NCBI GenBank assembly: GCA_035513295.1
Contig: DATKCH010000013.1
Location: 1 to 64,000 of the forward strand
Reading direction: 5' to 3'
Origin: DATHRK01 sp035513295
GTDB taxonomy: Bacteria; Gemmatimonadota; Gemmatimonadetes; Longimicrobiales; RSA9
DNA: 64,000 bases
A program made the position numbers and the translations under genes. How positions within the stretch are numbered: the stretch's first letter is position 1; every line of letters begins with the position of its first letter. The notes beneath the pieces are model-generated. The model searched no databases. It was given only the letters and a program-made list of their open reading frames with translations, and had not been told where the DNA came from. Shown here piece after piece: positions 9,087 through 19,022 of this stretch.

Positions 9087-11849
9087 GTGAGGTGGCGGCC
9101 GGGGCGCGGCTCCCTGTACGTAGCCGTGGGGCTCCTCGCCGCGCTCCTCATCATCGGCGCGCTTGCGGCGGTCTACACCGAGGCGCTCTGGTACGGCTCC
9201 CTCGGCTACGGGTCCGTCTACTGGACCCGCATACGCATCGCGATCCTCGTGCAGGGCGCCGCGGCGCTTTTGGGCGCGGCGATCATCTTCGGCAACCTGC
9301 TGCTGGTCTCGCGCCACGCCGGCGCCGTCCGCGTGCGGCGCCGCTTCGGCAACATTGAGATCGCCGAGCGGATCCCCCGCCGCTTCGTCCTCGCGGGGAT
9401 CACCGTGGTCGCGCTCGCGGCGGGCTGGTGGCTCGCCGCCATGCAGTTCGGCGGCGGCGGAGCGCTCGCGGTGTTCGCCTGGCTGCGGAGCGTGCCGTGG
9501 GGGATCGAGGACCCCGTGTTCGGCCGCGACGCGGCCTACTACGTCTTCACCCTGCCCGTGCAGCTGCGCGCGCTCGACTCCCTGGTGCTGGTGCTGCTCT
9601 GGTCCGGGCTCCTGGCGGCGGCCGGCTACGCGCTCGCGGGCTCGATCACCTTCGAGGACAATCGCGTGCGCATGGCGGACCCGGCGCGCCTGCACCTGAT
9701 CGGCGTGATGGCCTCGCTCGTGGCGATCATGGGCGTCCGGTTCTGGCTGGGGCAGTACCAGCTCCTGCTGGACGCCGACGCGATCGGAGGGTCGCTGGGC
9801 TACACGGACGTTCGGGCGCGGATGCCCGCGCGCATGGCGCTGGCGCTGCTCAGCCTGGCGACCGCGGCCGCGATGGCGATCGGCGCGGCCCGCCGCACGT
9901 GGATCGCGCCGCTGGCGGCGGGGGCGGTGCTCGTGGCGGGGATGGCGGTGGGCGGCTTCGTGATCCCCGGGCTGGTGCAGAGGTTCGAGGTGGAGCCCAA
10001 CGAGCTGGCCCGCGAGACGCCCTACATCCGCTGGAACATGGAGTTCACGCGGCGCGCGTACGGGCTCGGGGCGGTGGAGCGGCGCCCGACGCCGTACAAC
10101 CCCGGCGCTCCGATCGAGTGGGGCGCCTTCGGGCCGCAGCTCCAGGCGCTGCCGCTGTGGGACCGCGAGCCGCTCCGCACCGCGTACAACCAACTCCAGT
10201 CCTTCTACGGCTACGACCGCTTCTTCGACGTCGACTTCGCGCGCTATCGGGACGCCGCAGGGCGCGTGCACCAGGTCGCCATCGGAGTGCGCGAGGTGGA
10301 CCCGGCGGGCGTGCCGGAGGACGCGCGCACGTGGCAGACACTGCGCTTCAACCCGCGCTACATCCGCGGGCTCGGCGCGGTCGTGACCCCCGCCGCCCAG
10401 GCGACCGACGAGGGCGAGCCGCTGTTCTGGCTGCGCAACGAGCGCCAAACCACGATCGCCGACAGCGAGGAGCCATCCGTGGAGCGCGCGGACGAGGCGC
10501 CCGTGGCGGTGCGGCTCACCGACCCGGACGTTTTCTTCGGGGAGGCGACGCGCGACTACGTGGTGCTCGTGCCCGGCCGCGAGGAGGAGTTCTCGGGGCA
10601 GCCGGGCCGCGACTACCCGGAGGGCGTGCCGCTCGCGTCGTTCCTGCGGGTCGCGGCGTTCGCGTGGCGCTTCGGCGACATGAACCTGCTGTTCTCCGGC
10701 GAGATCAACGACAGCAGCCGGATCCTGTTCCGCCGCGCCATCGACGAGCGGGTGCCCGCGCTCGCGCCGTTCCTGGTGTGGGACTCCGACCCCTATCCCG
10801 TCGTCGACGGCGGCCGGATCCAGTGGTTCGTGGACGGCTACTCGGTGTCCGCTTCGTTCCCGATCGCGCGCCGCCACCGGCTGCCGGGGATCGGCGACGT
10901 GCGCTACCTGAACCACAGCGTGAAGGCGGTGATCGACGCCGTCACGGGCGACGTGGGCATCTACGACATGGGCACGGGAGACCCGATCGTAGCGACCTTC
11001 CAGCGCATCTTCCCCGGTCTCATCCGTCCGCTGGAGGAAATGCCGGCGGGGCTCGTGCCGCACCTTCGCTATCCGCCCCTGTACCTGAGGACCCAGGCGG
11101 AGATCCTCGGGAGCTACCACCTGGGTAGCCCCGAGGCCTTCTACGCGGGGCGGGACTTCTGGCAGGTGCCGGCGGTCGGCGGCGAGGGCCCGGGCGCGAC
11201 CTACAGACCGGACTTCGCGGTCATGTCGCTGCCCGGCGAGGCGCCCGAGTTCCTGCTGAGCGTGCCGCTCGTGGCGCGCGACCGCGAGAACATGACCGCG
11301 CTGATGGTCGCGCGGAACGACGCCCCGCGCTACGGCGAGCTGGTCCTGCTGGAGCTGCCCCGCGACGAGCTCGTGCCCGGCCCCGGGCAGGTGCTCGCGC
11401 TGACCGAGCAGGACCCCGCCATCTCCGAGCGGCTCACGCTCTGGCGGCAGCGCGGCAGCGACGTCGACCTGGGCCAGATGCTGGTCGTCCCGCTGGCTGG
11501 GGGGTTCCTGTACGTGCAGCCGTTCTTCATCTCCTCGGAGGCCCAGGAGCGGCGCATCCCGCGGCTGGAGCAGGTGGTCGTGAGCGACGGCCGCAGCGTC
11601 AGCATGGCGCCCAAGCTGCGCGACGCGATCGCCGGGCTGGGCCTCGCCGCCGCGGGCGCCCAGGAGCGCGCCCGCGAACGCCCCGACGAGACCGAAAGTC
11701 CCGCCCTGGAGGCGTGGCCCGCGGAGGCGTTGCGGCTCCTGGACGAGGCGGACGAGCGGCTGCGCGCCGGCGACTTCGCGGGGTTCGGCGAGCGCTGGGA
11801 GGAGCTGCGAAGGGTGCTGCGATCCGCGGGCGGGGCGTCGCGGCCATGA
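9087..11849 (+). CDS. UPF0182 family large membrane protein
   Basis: Member of the UPF0182 family, whose function is unknown and which is found in actinobacteria, cyanobacteria and some other phyla. The 920-residue protein begins with a cluster of about seven hydrophobic segments (roughly residues 10-300) and continues as a long soluble region with family hallmarks such as ETPYIRWNMEFTRRAYGL, FFGEATRDYVVL and YYVFTLPV in the membrane part. The start is a GTG close behind the phosphohexomutase stop. The C-terminal 80 residues are charged and helical. Confidence 0.85.
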   Translation: MRWRPGRGSLYVAVGLLAALLIIGALAAVYTEALWYGSLGYGSVYWTRIRIAILVQGAAALLGAAIIFGNLLLVSRHAGAVRVRRRFGNIEIAERIPRRFVLAGITVVALAAGWWLAAMQFGGGGALAVFAWLRSVPWGIEDPVFGRDAAYYVFTLPVQLRALDSLVLVLLWSGLLAAAGYALAGSITFEDNRVRMADPARLHLIGVMASLVAIMGVRFWLGQYQLLLDADAIGGSLGYTDVRARMPARMALALLSLATAAAMAIGAARRTWIAPLAAGAVLVAGMAVGGFVIPGLVQRFEVEPNELARETPYIRWNMEFTRRAYGLGAVERRPTPYNPGAPIEWGAFGPQLQALPLWDREPLRTAYNQLQSFYGYDRFFDVDFARYRDAAGRVHQVAIGVREVDPAGVPEDARTWQTLRFNPRYIRGLGAVVTPAAQATDEGEPLFWLRNERQTTIADSEEPSVERADEAPVAVRLTDPDVFFGEATRDYVVLVPGREEEFSGQPGRDYPEGVPLASFLRVAAFAWRFGDMNLLFSGEINDSSRILFRRAIDERVPALAPFLVWDSDPYPVVDGGRIQWFVDGYSVSASFPIARRHRLPGIGDVRYLNHSVKAVIDAVTGDVGIYDMGTGDPIVATFQRIFPGLIRPLEEMPAGLVPHLRYPPLYLRTQAEILGSYHLGSPEAFYAGRDFWQVPAVGGEGPGATYRPDFAVMSLPGEAPEFLLSVPLVARDRENMTALMVARNDAPRYGELVLLELPRDELVPGPGQVLALTEQDPAISERLTLWRQRGSDVDLGQMLVVPLAGGFLYVQPFFISSEAQERRIPRLEQVVVSDGRSVSMAPKLRDAIAGLGLAAAGAQERARERPDETESPALEAWPAEALRLLDEADERLRAGDFAGFGERWEELRRVLRSAGGASRP

Positions 11850-11901
11850 GCCGGCCTCGGCGGGGCCCGGGCCTTCGTTGCCGGTCCCGGCGGGCGGCCC
11901 T

Positions 11902-12863
11902 ATGATGGCCCCTCCTCCCGCCAGCGAGATCGGAACCATCGTGGTCGCCCTGGGTGGTAACGCCCTGCAGCCGGCGACGGGCAGCGGTGACATATACGAG
12001 CAGTTCGCGCACGCGCGTGAGAGCCTGACCCCCGTCGTGGCGCTGGCCGACTCGGGCTGGCGGATCGCTCTGGTGCACGGCAACGGCCCGCAGATCGGCG
12101 ACGACCTGGACCGCAACGAGCGCGCGGCGGACCGGATCCCACCGCTGCCGCTGGGGGTGCTGGTCGCGGGCACCGCCGGCTGGATCGGCTACATGCTGCA
12201 GCAGTCGCTGCAGAACGCCCTCAGGCGGCACGGGGTCCGGCGGCTGGTGTCGACCATCATCACGCAGGTGCGGGTCGATCCGGACGACCCCGCGCTGCGC
12301 GCGCCGGACAAGCCGATCGGGCGCGTGCTGGAGCGGGACGACGCCGAGCGCGCGCGCACGCAGCTGGGCTGGACGGTCCGGGAGACGTCGGGCGGCTGGC
12401 GCCGCGTGGCGGCGTCGCCCAGGCCGCTCGAGATCATCGAGGCCGAGCAGATCCGCAGGCTGGTGTCGACCGGCACGATCGTGATCGCGTGCGGCGGCGG
12501 CGGGATTCCGGTCTACCGGGACGAGGCCGGGCTGGAAGGCGTGGACGCGGTGGTGGACAAGGACCGCGCGGCGACCGTGCTCGCGCTCGACATCGGAGCG
12601 TCGGAGCTGCTCATCCTGACCGACGTCGAGGGCGTCTTCGCGGACTTCGGCACGCCCGCCGAGCGCCTGATCGAGCGTCTGGACGCGGCGCGCGCGCGCG
12701 CGCTGCTGGCCGCCGGGGGCCTGGGCGAGGGATCCATGCGCCCGAAGGTGGAGTCGGCCGTGGACTTCGTGACGACCGGCGGCCGGCGCGCGATCATCGC
12801 CCGGCTGGACGGCGGACTCGACGCCGTCCACGGGATGGCCGGGACGACCATAACGGAGGGCGG

Positions 12864-12867
<4 letters not shown>
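11902..12867 (+). CDS. arcC: Carbamate kinase-like amino acid kinase
   Basis: Amino-acid-kinase-fold enzyme that should interconvert ATP plus carbamate with ADP plus carbamoyl phosphate. Motifs include VVALGGNALQ at the nucleotide end, LVHGNGPQIGD, and the CGGGGIPVYRD and VDKDRAATVLA segments typical of ArcC. There are no arginine deiminase or ornithine carbamoyltransferase genes nearby, so an arginine-fermentation role is not supported. The ATG was preferred to the upstream in-frame TTG because it starts close to the conserved core. It overlaps sucC by 4 nt. Confidence 0.85.
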
Positions 12868-14005
<1,138 letters not shown>

Positions 14006-14006
<1 letters not shown>

Positions 14007-14884
14007 TGGCGATCTTCATCGACGAGACGACGCGCCTGGTGGTCCAGGGGATCACCGGACGGGACGGCTCGTTCCACACCGAGCAGATGCTCGAGTACGG
14101 CACCCGGGTCGTCGCCGGCGTCACCCCCGGCAAGGGGGGCCGCACGTTCGACGCCGCCGGCTCGTCGGTTCCGGTGTTCGACACCATGGACCGCGCGGTC
14201 GCCGATACCGGCGCCAACACGTCGGTGATCTACGTGCCGCCGGCGTTCGCCACCGACGCCATCATGGAGGCGGCGGACGCGGGCATCGCTTTCATCGTCG
14301 CGATCACCGAGGGCATCCCCATCCAGGACATGACGCGGGCCTACGCGTATGTGCGCGACAGCGGCGCGCGCCTGCTCGGGCCGAACTGCCCCGGGCTGCT
14401 TTCCCCGGGGAAGTCGAAGGTTGGCATCATGCCCGGCGACATCGCCGCCGAGGGTGGGGTGGGGGTCGTGTCGCGCTCGGGGACCCTCACCTACGAGGTC
14501 GTGTGGCACCTGACGCGGGCGGGCATAGGCCAGAGCACCTGCGTGGGGATCGGCGGCGACCCCATCGTCGGCACCTCGTTCATCGATTGCCTGGAGGCGT
14601 TCGAGGCCGACCCGCTCACCAACGCGGTGGTGATGATCGGCGAGATCGGCGGCACCGACGAACAGCGCGCGGCGGAGTTCGTTTCCGAGCGGATGGCCAA
14701 GCCGGTGGTGGGATTCATCGCCGGCCAGACCGCGCCGCCGGGGCGCCGCATGGGACACGCCGGCGCGATCATCAGCGGGTCCGCCGGGACCGCCGCGGAG
14801 AAGATCGCGGCGTTCGAGGAGCACGGCGTCGGGGTGGCGCGCAGGCCCGCCGAGGTCGCCGACCTCATCCGCGAGGCACTATGA
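14006..14884 (+). CDS. sucD: Succinyl-CoA synthetase alpha subunit
   Basis: Partner of SucC; binds CoA through an N-terminal Rossmann-like domain and carries the phosphohistidine. The CoA-binding motif VQGITGRDGSFHTEQM and the active-site histidine in RRMGHAGAIISG are visible, and GPNCPGLLSPGKSK is characteristic. The product is 292 residues. The ATG shares its first base with the sucC stop. Confidence 0.96.
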
Positions 14885-14912
14885 CGGCCCGCGGACGACG
14901 AGGCGCGCGCTG

Positions 14913-15767
14913 ATGAGGCTCGCGGAGCTGCTGAGCGAGGACCGCGTCCGGGTCGGCGTGGCCGCGAGTTCGGTGCTGGACGCCGCGCTCGCGCTCGTGG
15001 ACGTGCTGGAGGCCGCAGGCGACCTGGAAGACGCCGAGGCGCTCCGGGAGCGCATCCGGGAGGGCTCCAACCGCGACGTCGTGAACGTGGAGGGGGGCGT
15101 CGCGCTGCCGCACTACCGGACCCCCGCTGCGCGCCGGCTGGGCCTGGCCCTGGCGGTGCTGGAGGACCCGGTCCCCGGGCCCACGGCCGCGGGGCGGGCG
15201 GGCGTCGTGATCCTGGTGGTCGCGCCCCCGGACGCGTCGGCGCTGCACCTGCAGGCGGTGTCCGCCCTCGCGCGCGCCCTCGCCGACCCCGAGGTCGCGC
15301 CGGCGCTGAGGGCGGCGCCGGACGCCGCCCGGGTCGTGGAGCTCCTCGCCGGCACCGAGCTGCCGGTGCGCCCGCACCTGACCGCGGGCGACTTGATGAC
15401 CCGCGACTACCCCAGCGTTCCCGCCGACGCGCCGCTGCGGGCCGCGGTCGAGAGCATGCTGGATGGGCACGTGCGCGCGATCCCCGTCGTGGGCGACAAG
15501 GGCGAGGTGCTCGGGATGATCAGCAGCCGGGACGTGCTGCAGGCGCTGTTGCCGCAGCTCGGCCGGGAACGGGAGCCGGACCGCACCGGGAGCGTGCGCG
15601 ACATCATGAGCCGGTCGGTGCTGTGCGTTCCCGTGGACCTCGCGGTGACCGACGTGGCCAACATGATGATCAACAAGCACGTGGAGCAGGTACCGGTAGT
15701 GCGGGAGGGCCGCCTCGCGGGCGTGCTCACGCGCACCGACATACTACGCAACCTCTTCGCCCGCTGA
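14913..15767 (+). CDS. PTS EIIA (fructose/mannitol type)-like domain fused to tandem CBS domains
   Basis: A 284-residue regulatory fusion. Residues about 1-148 resemble PTS enzyme IIA of the fructose/nitrogen type, including EGGVALPHYR with a candidate phosphorylatable His67. Residues about 157-212 and 222-284 are two CBS modules (DLMTRDYPSVPAD and DIMSRSVLCVPVD), which usually bind adenine nucleotides. No transporter component or HPr/EI gene is near, so a role in sugar uptake is unlikely; an energy- or phosphorylation-sensing role beside sucCD and ndk is inference. The target is unknown. Confidence 0.75.
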   Translation: MRLAELLSEDRVRVGVAASSVLDAALALVDVLEAAGDLEDAEALRERIREGSNRDVVNVEGGVALPHYRTPAARRLGLALAVLEDPVPGPTAAGRAGVVILVVAPPDASALHLQAVSALARALADPEVAPALRAAPDAARVVELLAGTELPVRPHLTAGDLMTRDYPSVPADAPLRAAVESMLDGHVRAIPVVGDKGEVLGMISSRDVLQALLPQLGREREPDRTGSVRDIMSRSVLCVPVDLAVTDVANMMINKHVEQVPVVREGRLAGVLTRTDILRNLFAR

Positions 15768-15774
15768 GCGACCC

Positions 15775-16197
15775 ATGCAGACGACCCTGGCGATCATCAA
15801 GCCCGACGCCTGCGGCAGGCACGAGGGGGCCATCCTCGCGCGCCTGCAGGACGACGGTTTTCGGATCCGCGCGCTGCGGCTCCTGCGCCTCACCGAGGCG
15901 CAAGCGCGGGCGTTCTACGAGATCCACCGCGACCGGCCGTTCTACGAGTCGCTGGTCGCGTTCATGACCTCCGGCCCCGTGGTACCCGTCGCGCTCGAGC
16001 GCGAGGACGCCGTGGCGCGGCTGCGCGCGGTGATCGGCGCGACCGATCCCGCGGAGGCCGACGCCGGGACGATTCGCGCGGACTTCGCCGAGTCCAAGGA
16101 GCGCAACGCCATCCACGCGTCGGATTCCGTTGACAACGCCGCGCGCGAGGTGGCGTTCTTCTTCTCCGAGGCGGAGCGGCTCGCGAGCGCGTCCTGA
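15775..16197 (+). CDS. ndk: Nucleoside diphosphate kinase
   Basis: Transfers the terminal phosphate from ATP to other nucleoside diphosphates by a phosphohistidine intermediate. The 140-residue protein has TLAIIKPDA at the N terminus and the catalytic His114 in NAIHASDS. It starts 7 nt after the EIIA-CBS gene and probably shares its transcript. Confidence 0.96.
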   Translation: MQTTLAIIKPDACGRHEGAILARLQDDGFRIRALRLLRLTEAQARAFYEIHRDRPFYESLVAFMTSGPVVPVALEREDAVARLRAVIGATDPAEADAGTIRADFAESKERNAIHASDSVDNAAREVAFFFSEAERLASAS

Positions 16198-16234
16198 GGG
16201 CCGGATTCGGTACCGCGAGGGGCCCGGCGCGCGG

Positions 16235-16263
16235 TTGACACTCGCCGGCGCTTGGGCGAGTTT
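16235..16263 (+). promoter_or_regulatory. Possible promoter before the DUF177-rpmF-plsX-fab cluster
   Basis: A perfect TTGACA stands in the 74-nt gap between ndk and the DUF177 gene. At 17-18 nt spacing the -10 region is only GAGTTT or AGTTTT, a poor match to TATAAT. The position fits a start for the fatty-acid cluster, but the assignment rests mainly on the -35 hexamer. Confidence 0.3.
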
Positions 16264-16271
16264 TGCCGACT

Positions 16272-16844
16272 ATGCTCACTGTCGACCTGGGCCGCCTGTT
16301 CCGCACGGGTGGCCTCGAGATCGACGCCGAACTGGACGTCCGCGCGGTCGACCGGGACGGCGCCGAGGCGCTCCCGGCCGGCCCGCTGCGGGTTCGTCTG
16401 GACGTGCGGCCCGCCGGGAGCGATATCGTGGCCCGGGGCGAGGTCGAGGGGGTGGTGGAGGGCGAGTGCCGGCGCTGCCTCGGGCCGGCGCGGGAAAGGG
16501 TCCGCGAGGACGTCTCGATCGTGTACCGGAGGGACGCCGAGCCGGACGACCCCGACTCCTACACGCTGCCGGAGCGGGGTTCGACGCTCGACCTCTGGCC
16601 GGCGGTGCGGGAGCAGTGGCTGCTCGCGGCGCCGGCGTTTCTGGAGTGCGACGCCGCGTGCAGGGGTCTGTGCCCGCACTGTGGCGCAGACCGGAACGAG
16701 GAAGACTGCGGGTGCGAGGCGAAGGCGGCCGACCAGCGCTGGGGACCGCTCCTCGCGTTCGCCGGCGAGCAGGCCTCCCAAATGAACGACGAGGTGGCCG
16801 ATGGCCGTTCCGAAGAAGAAGGTATCGAAGCAGAGAAAGCGTAA
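16272..16844 (+). CDS. DUF177 / YceD-like protein with Cys-rich C terminus
   Basis: Member of the DUF177 (YceD) family, commonly encoded directly before rpmF; in E. coli and plants the family is linked to 23S rRNA or large-subunit maturation. The family motif ECRRCL is present near residue 70. The last third adds a cysteine cluster (CDAACRGLCPHCG, then CGCE) that could bind zinc. An ATG was preferred over an in-frame TTG three codons upstream. Its 3' end overlaps rpmF by 44 nt. Confidence 0.8.
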   Translation: MLTVDLGRLFRTGGLEIDAELDVRAVDRDGAEALPAGPLRVRLDVRPAGSDIVARGEVEGVVEGECRRCLGPARERVREDVSIVYRRDAEPDDPDSYTLPERGSTLDLWPAVREQWLLAAPAFLECDAACRGLCPHCGADRNEEDCGCEAKAADQRWGPLLAFAGEQASQMNDEVADGRSEEEGIEAEKA

Positions 16845-16983
16845 GCGGCGCGGGCACCACAGGGCCGAAAACCCCTGCACCGTCGCTTGCGACAACTGCG
16901 GCGACCCGAAACTGCCGCACCGCGTGTGCCCGAACTGCGGGCAGTACAGGGGTCGCGCGGTTCTCGAGGTCGCAGAGTTCTAG
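16801..16983 (+). CDS. rpmF: 50S ribosomal protein L32
   Basis: Small zinc-ribbon ribosomal protein, 60 residues. It has the basic N terminus MAVPKKKVSKQRKRKRRGHH and the CDNCG/CPNCG zinc pairs of the C+ form of L32. Its start lies inside the end of the DUF177 gene in another frame, an unusually long overlap for this pair. Position between DUF177 and plsX is the classic order. Confidence 0.96.
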   Translation: MAVPKKKVSKQRKRKRRGHHRAENPCTVACDNCGDPKLPHRVCPNCGQYRGRAVLEVAEF

Positions 16984-17025
16984 CCCGGACGCCTGCCGGC
17001 CGTAAACACGCACCGGTCACGCCGC

Positions 17026-18033
17026 ATGCGCATCGTCCTTGACGCGCAGGGGTCGGACGACCATCCGCGAACCGAAGTCGCCGGCGCGCTCGCCGCCCTG
17101 CGCGAGGCCTCCGGCGATTTCGTCGTCGTGCTGGTGGGCGCCGCGGACGCCGTTCGGCGGGAGCTGGCGGCCCAGGATGCGGGAGCGCTCGCGGGGCGCG
17201 TCCAGATCGTCGACGCCCCCACGCGCGTGGAGCCCACGGATTCCCCCGCCACGGTGCTGCGCCGCAAGCCGGACTCCTCGATGGTCGTGGGCCTGCGGCT
17301 GGTCGGTGAAGGGGACGCGGACGCCTTCATCAGCGCCGGCTCGACGGGAGCCGTGATGGCCAGCTCGATGCTCCTGCTGCGGCCCGTGGAGGGCGTGGAC
17401 CGCCCCAGCGTGGCCACCGTCCTGCCCACGGCCGGGAAGTCCCTCGTGATGCTCGACGCGGGCGCCAACGTGGACTGCAAGCCGCGTCAGCTACTCCAGT
17501 TCGGCAGGCTCGGTGCCATCTACGCGCAGGACGTGCTCGGCCGCGAGCGCCCACGCGTCGGCCTACTCAACATCGGGGAGGAGCCGGAGAAGGGCGACGA
17601 GCGCGCCGTCGCGGCGCACGAGCTGCTGCGCGACAGCGAGCTCAACTTCGTCGGCAACATCGAGGGCCGCGACGTCATCACCGGCAGCTGCGACGTCCTG
17701 GTCACGGACGGCTTCGCGGGCAACGTTCTGCTCAAGTTCTACGAGGCGGTCGCCGCCTTCGTCGGGGGCCTGATCCGCGAGCGGTTCCCGGACGCGGACC
17801 CCGGCGCGGTACGCGACGTCACGCGCATTCTCGACTACACCGAGGCGGGTGGCGCACCCCTGCTAGGAGTGAACGGCGTCTCGATCATCTGTCACGGGGG
17901 GTCGCCGCCGCGCGCGATCCGGAGCGCGATCGGGGTCGCGATCCAGTCGGTCGAGTCGGACGTGGTCGGCCACATCCGGCGCGAGATCGCCCTCCGGGCG
18001 ACGCCCGCCGTGACGGTCACGGAGGACACATGA
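17026..18033 (+). CDS. plsX: Phosphate acyltransferase PlsX
   Basis: Makes acyl-phosphate from acyl-ACP, the first step toward phosphatidic acid with PlsY. The 335-residue protein has MRIVLDAQGSD at the N terminus, AFISAGSTGAVMA, and DVLVTDGFAGNVLLK, all conserved in PlsX. The N-terminal AQGSD is a variant of the usual AMGGD. Its stop overlaps the fabH start by 4 nt. Confidence 0.94.
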   Translation: MRIVLDAQGSDDHPRTEVAGALAALREASGDFVVVLVGAADAVRRELAAQDAGALAGRVQIVDAPTRVEPTDSPATVLRRKPDSSMVVGLRLVGEGDADAFISAGSTGAVMASSMLLLRPVEGVDRPSVATVLPTAGKSLVMLDAGANVDCKPRQLLQFGRLGAIYAQDVLGRERPRVGLLNIGEEPEKGDERAVAAHELLRDSELNFVGNIEGRDVITGSCDVLVTDGFAGNVLLKFYEAVAAFVGGLIRERFPDADPGAVRDVTRILDYTEAGGAPLLGVNGVSIICHGGSPPRAIRSAIGVAIQSVESDVVGHIRREIALRATPAVTVTEDT

Positions 18034-19022
18034 AGAAGCCGAAGCCGACCGCCGAGATCGCGGCGACCGGCAGATACCTGCCCGAGCGCGTGCTGACCAA
18101 CGAGGAACTGGAGCGCCTGGTCGACACGTCGGACGAATGGATCCGCGAGCGGACCGGGATCCGCGAGCGGCGCATCGCCGACGCCGACATGGGGGTGGCG
18201 GAGATGGGCGCGCGCGCGAGCCGCGTGGCGATGGAGAAGGCGGGCGTCGCGCCCGGCGAGATCGACCTGATCCTGGTCACCACCGCGACGCCCGACCGCC
18301 TGCTGCCCTCCACCGCGTGCGACATGCAAGCGCTGCTGGGGGCCGAGAACGCGGCGGCGATGGACCTGTCGGCAGCGTGCACCGGGTTCCTGTACGGCCT
18401 GAGCACGGCCGAGGCGCACGTGACCGCCGATCGCGCGGACCTGGTGCTCGTCGTGTCCACCGAGAAGATGTCGGCGATCGTGGACTGGACCGACCGCAAG
18501 ACCTGCGTCCTGTTCGGCGACGGCGCGGGCGCCGCGCTCGTGCGCCGCGCCGAGAACGGGCGCGGCATCCTGTCCTCGTTCAACCGCGCCGACGGGCGCC
18601 TGGCGGACCTGCTCTACCGGCCCGCGGGCGGCGCCGTGATCCCGTTCGACGCCGCGGTCCTGGAGTCGGGGGACCACCTGCTCAGGATGGCGGGGCGGGA
18701 GGTGTTCAAGAACGCCGTACGGTCGATGGCCGAGGCGGCCAACCAGGCCCTGATGCGCGCCGGGCTCACCGGCAAGGACATCGCGCTCATGGTCCCGCAT
18801 CAGGCCAACATCCGCATCATCGAGGCGACCGCGCGCTACGCGGACATCCCCATGGACAAGGTCTACGTCAACGTGGACCGGTACGGGAACATGAGCTCCG
18901 CGACGGTCCCGATCGCGCTGGACGAGGCGGCGGAGCAGGGTCTCATCCAGGCGGGCGACTACGTCCTCCTGGTCGCGTTCGGCGCCGGTTTCACGTGGGG
19001 CGCGATGGTGATCCGATGGTAG
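18030..19022 (+). CDS. fabH: Beta-ketoacyl-ACP synthase III (FabH)
   Basis: Starts fatty acid synthesis by condensing acetyl-CoA (or a branched starter) with malonyl-ACP. The catalytic Cys117 in DLSAACTGF, the histidine in MVPHQANIRI and the asparagine in VNVDRYGNMSSAT form the expected triad, and the C terminus LLVAFGAGFTWGA is standard. The 330-residue length is normal. It overlaps plsX by 4 nt and fabD by 7 nt. Confidence 0.96.
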   Translation: MKKPKPTAEIAATGRYLPERVLTNEELERLVDTSDEWIRERTGIRERRIADADMGVAEMGARASRVAMEKAGVAPGEIDLILVTTATPDRLLPSTACDMQALLGAENAAAMDLSAACTGFLYGLSTAEAHVTADRADLVLVVSTEKMSAIVDWTDRKTCVLFGDGAGAALVRRAENGRGILSSFNRADGRLADLLYRPAGGAVIPFDAAVLESGDHLLRMAGREVFKNAVRSMAEAANQALMRAGLTGKDIALMVPHQANIRIIEATARYADIPMDKVYVNVDRYGNMSSATVPIALDEAAEQGLIQAGDYVLLVAFGAGFTWGAMVIRW

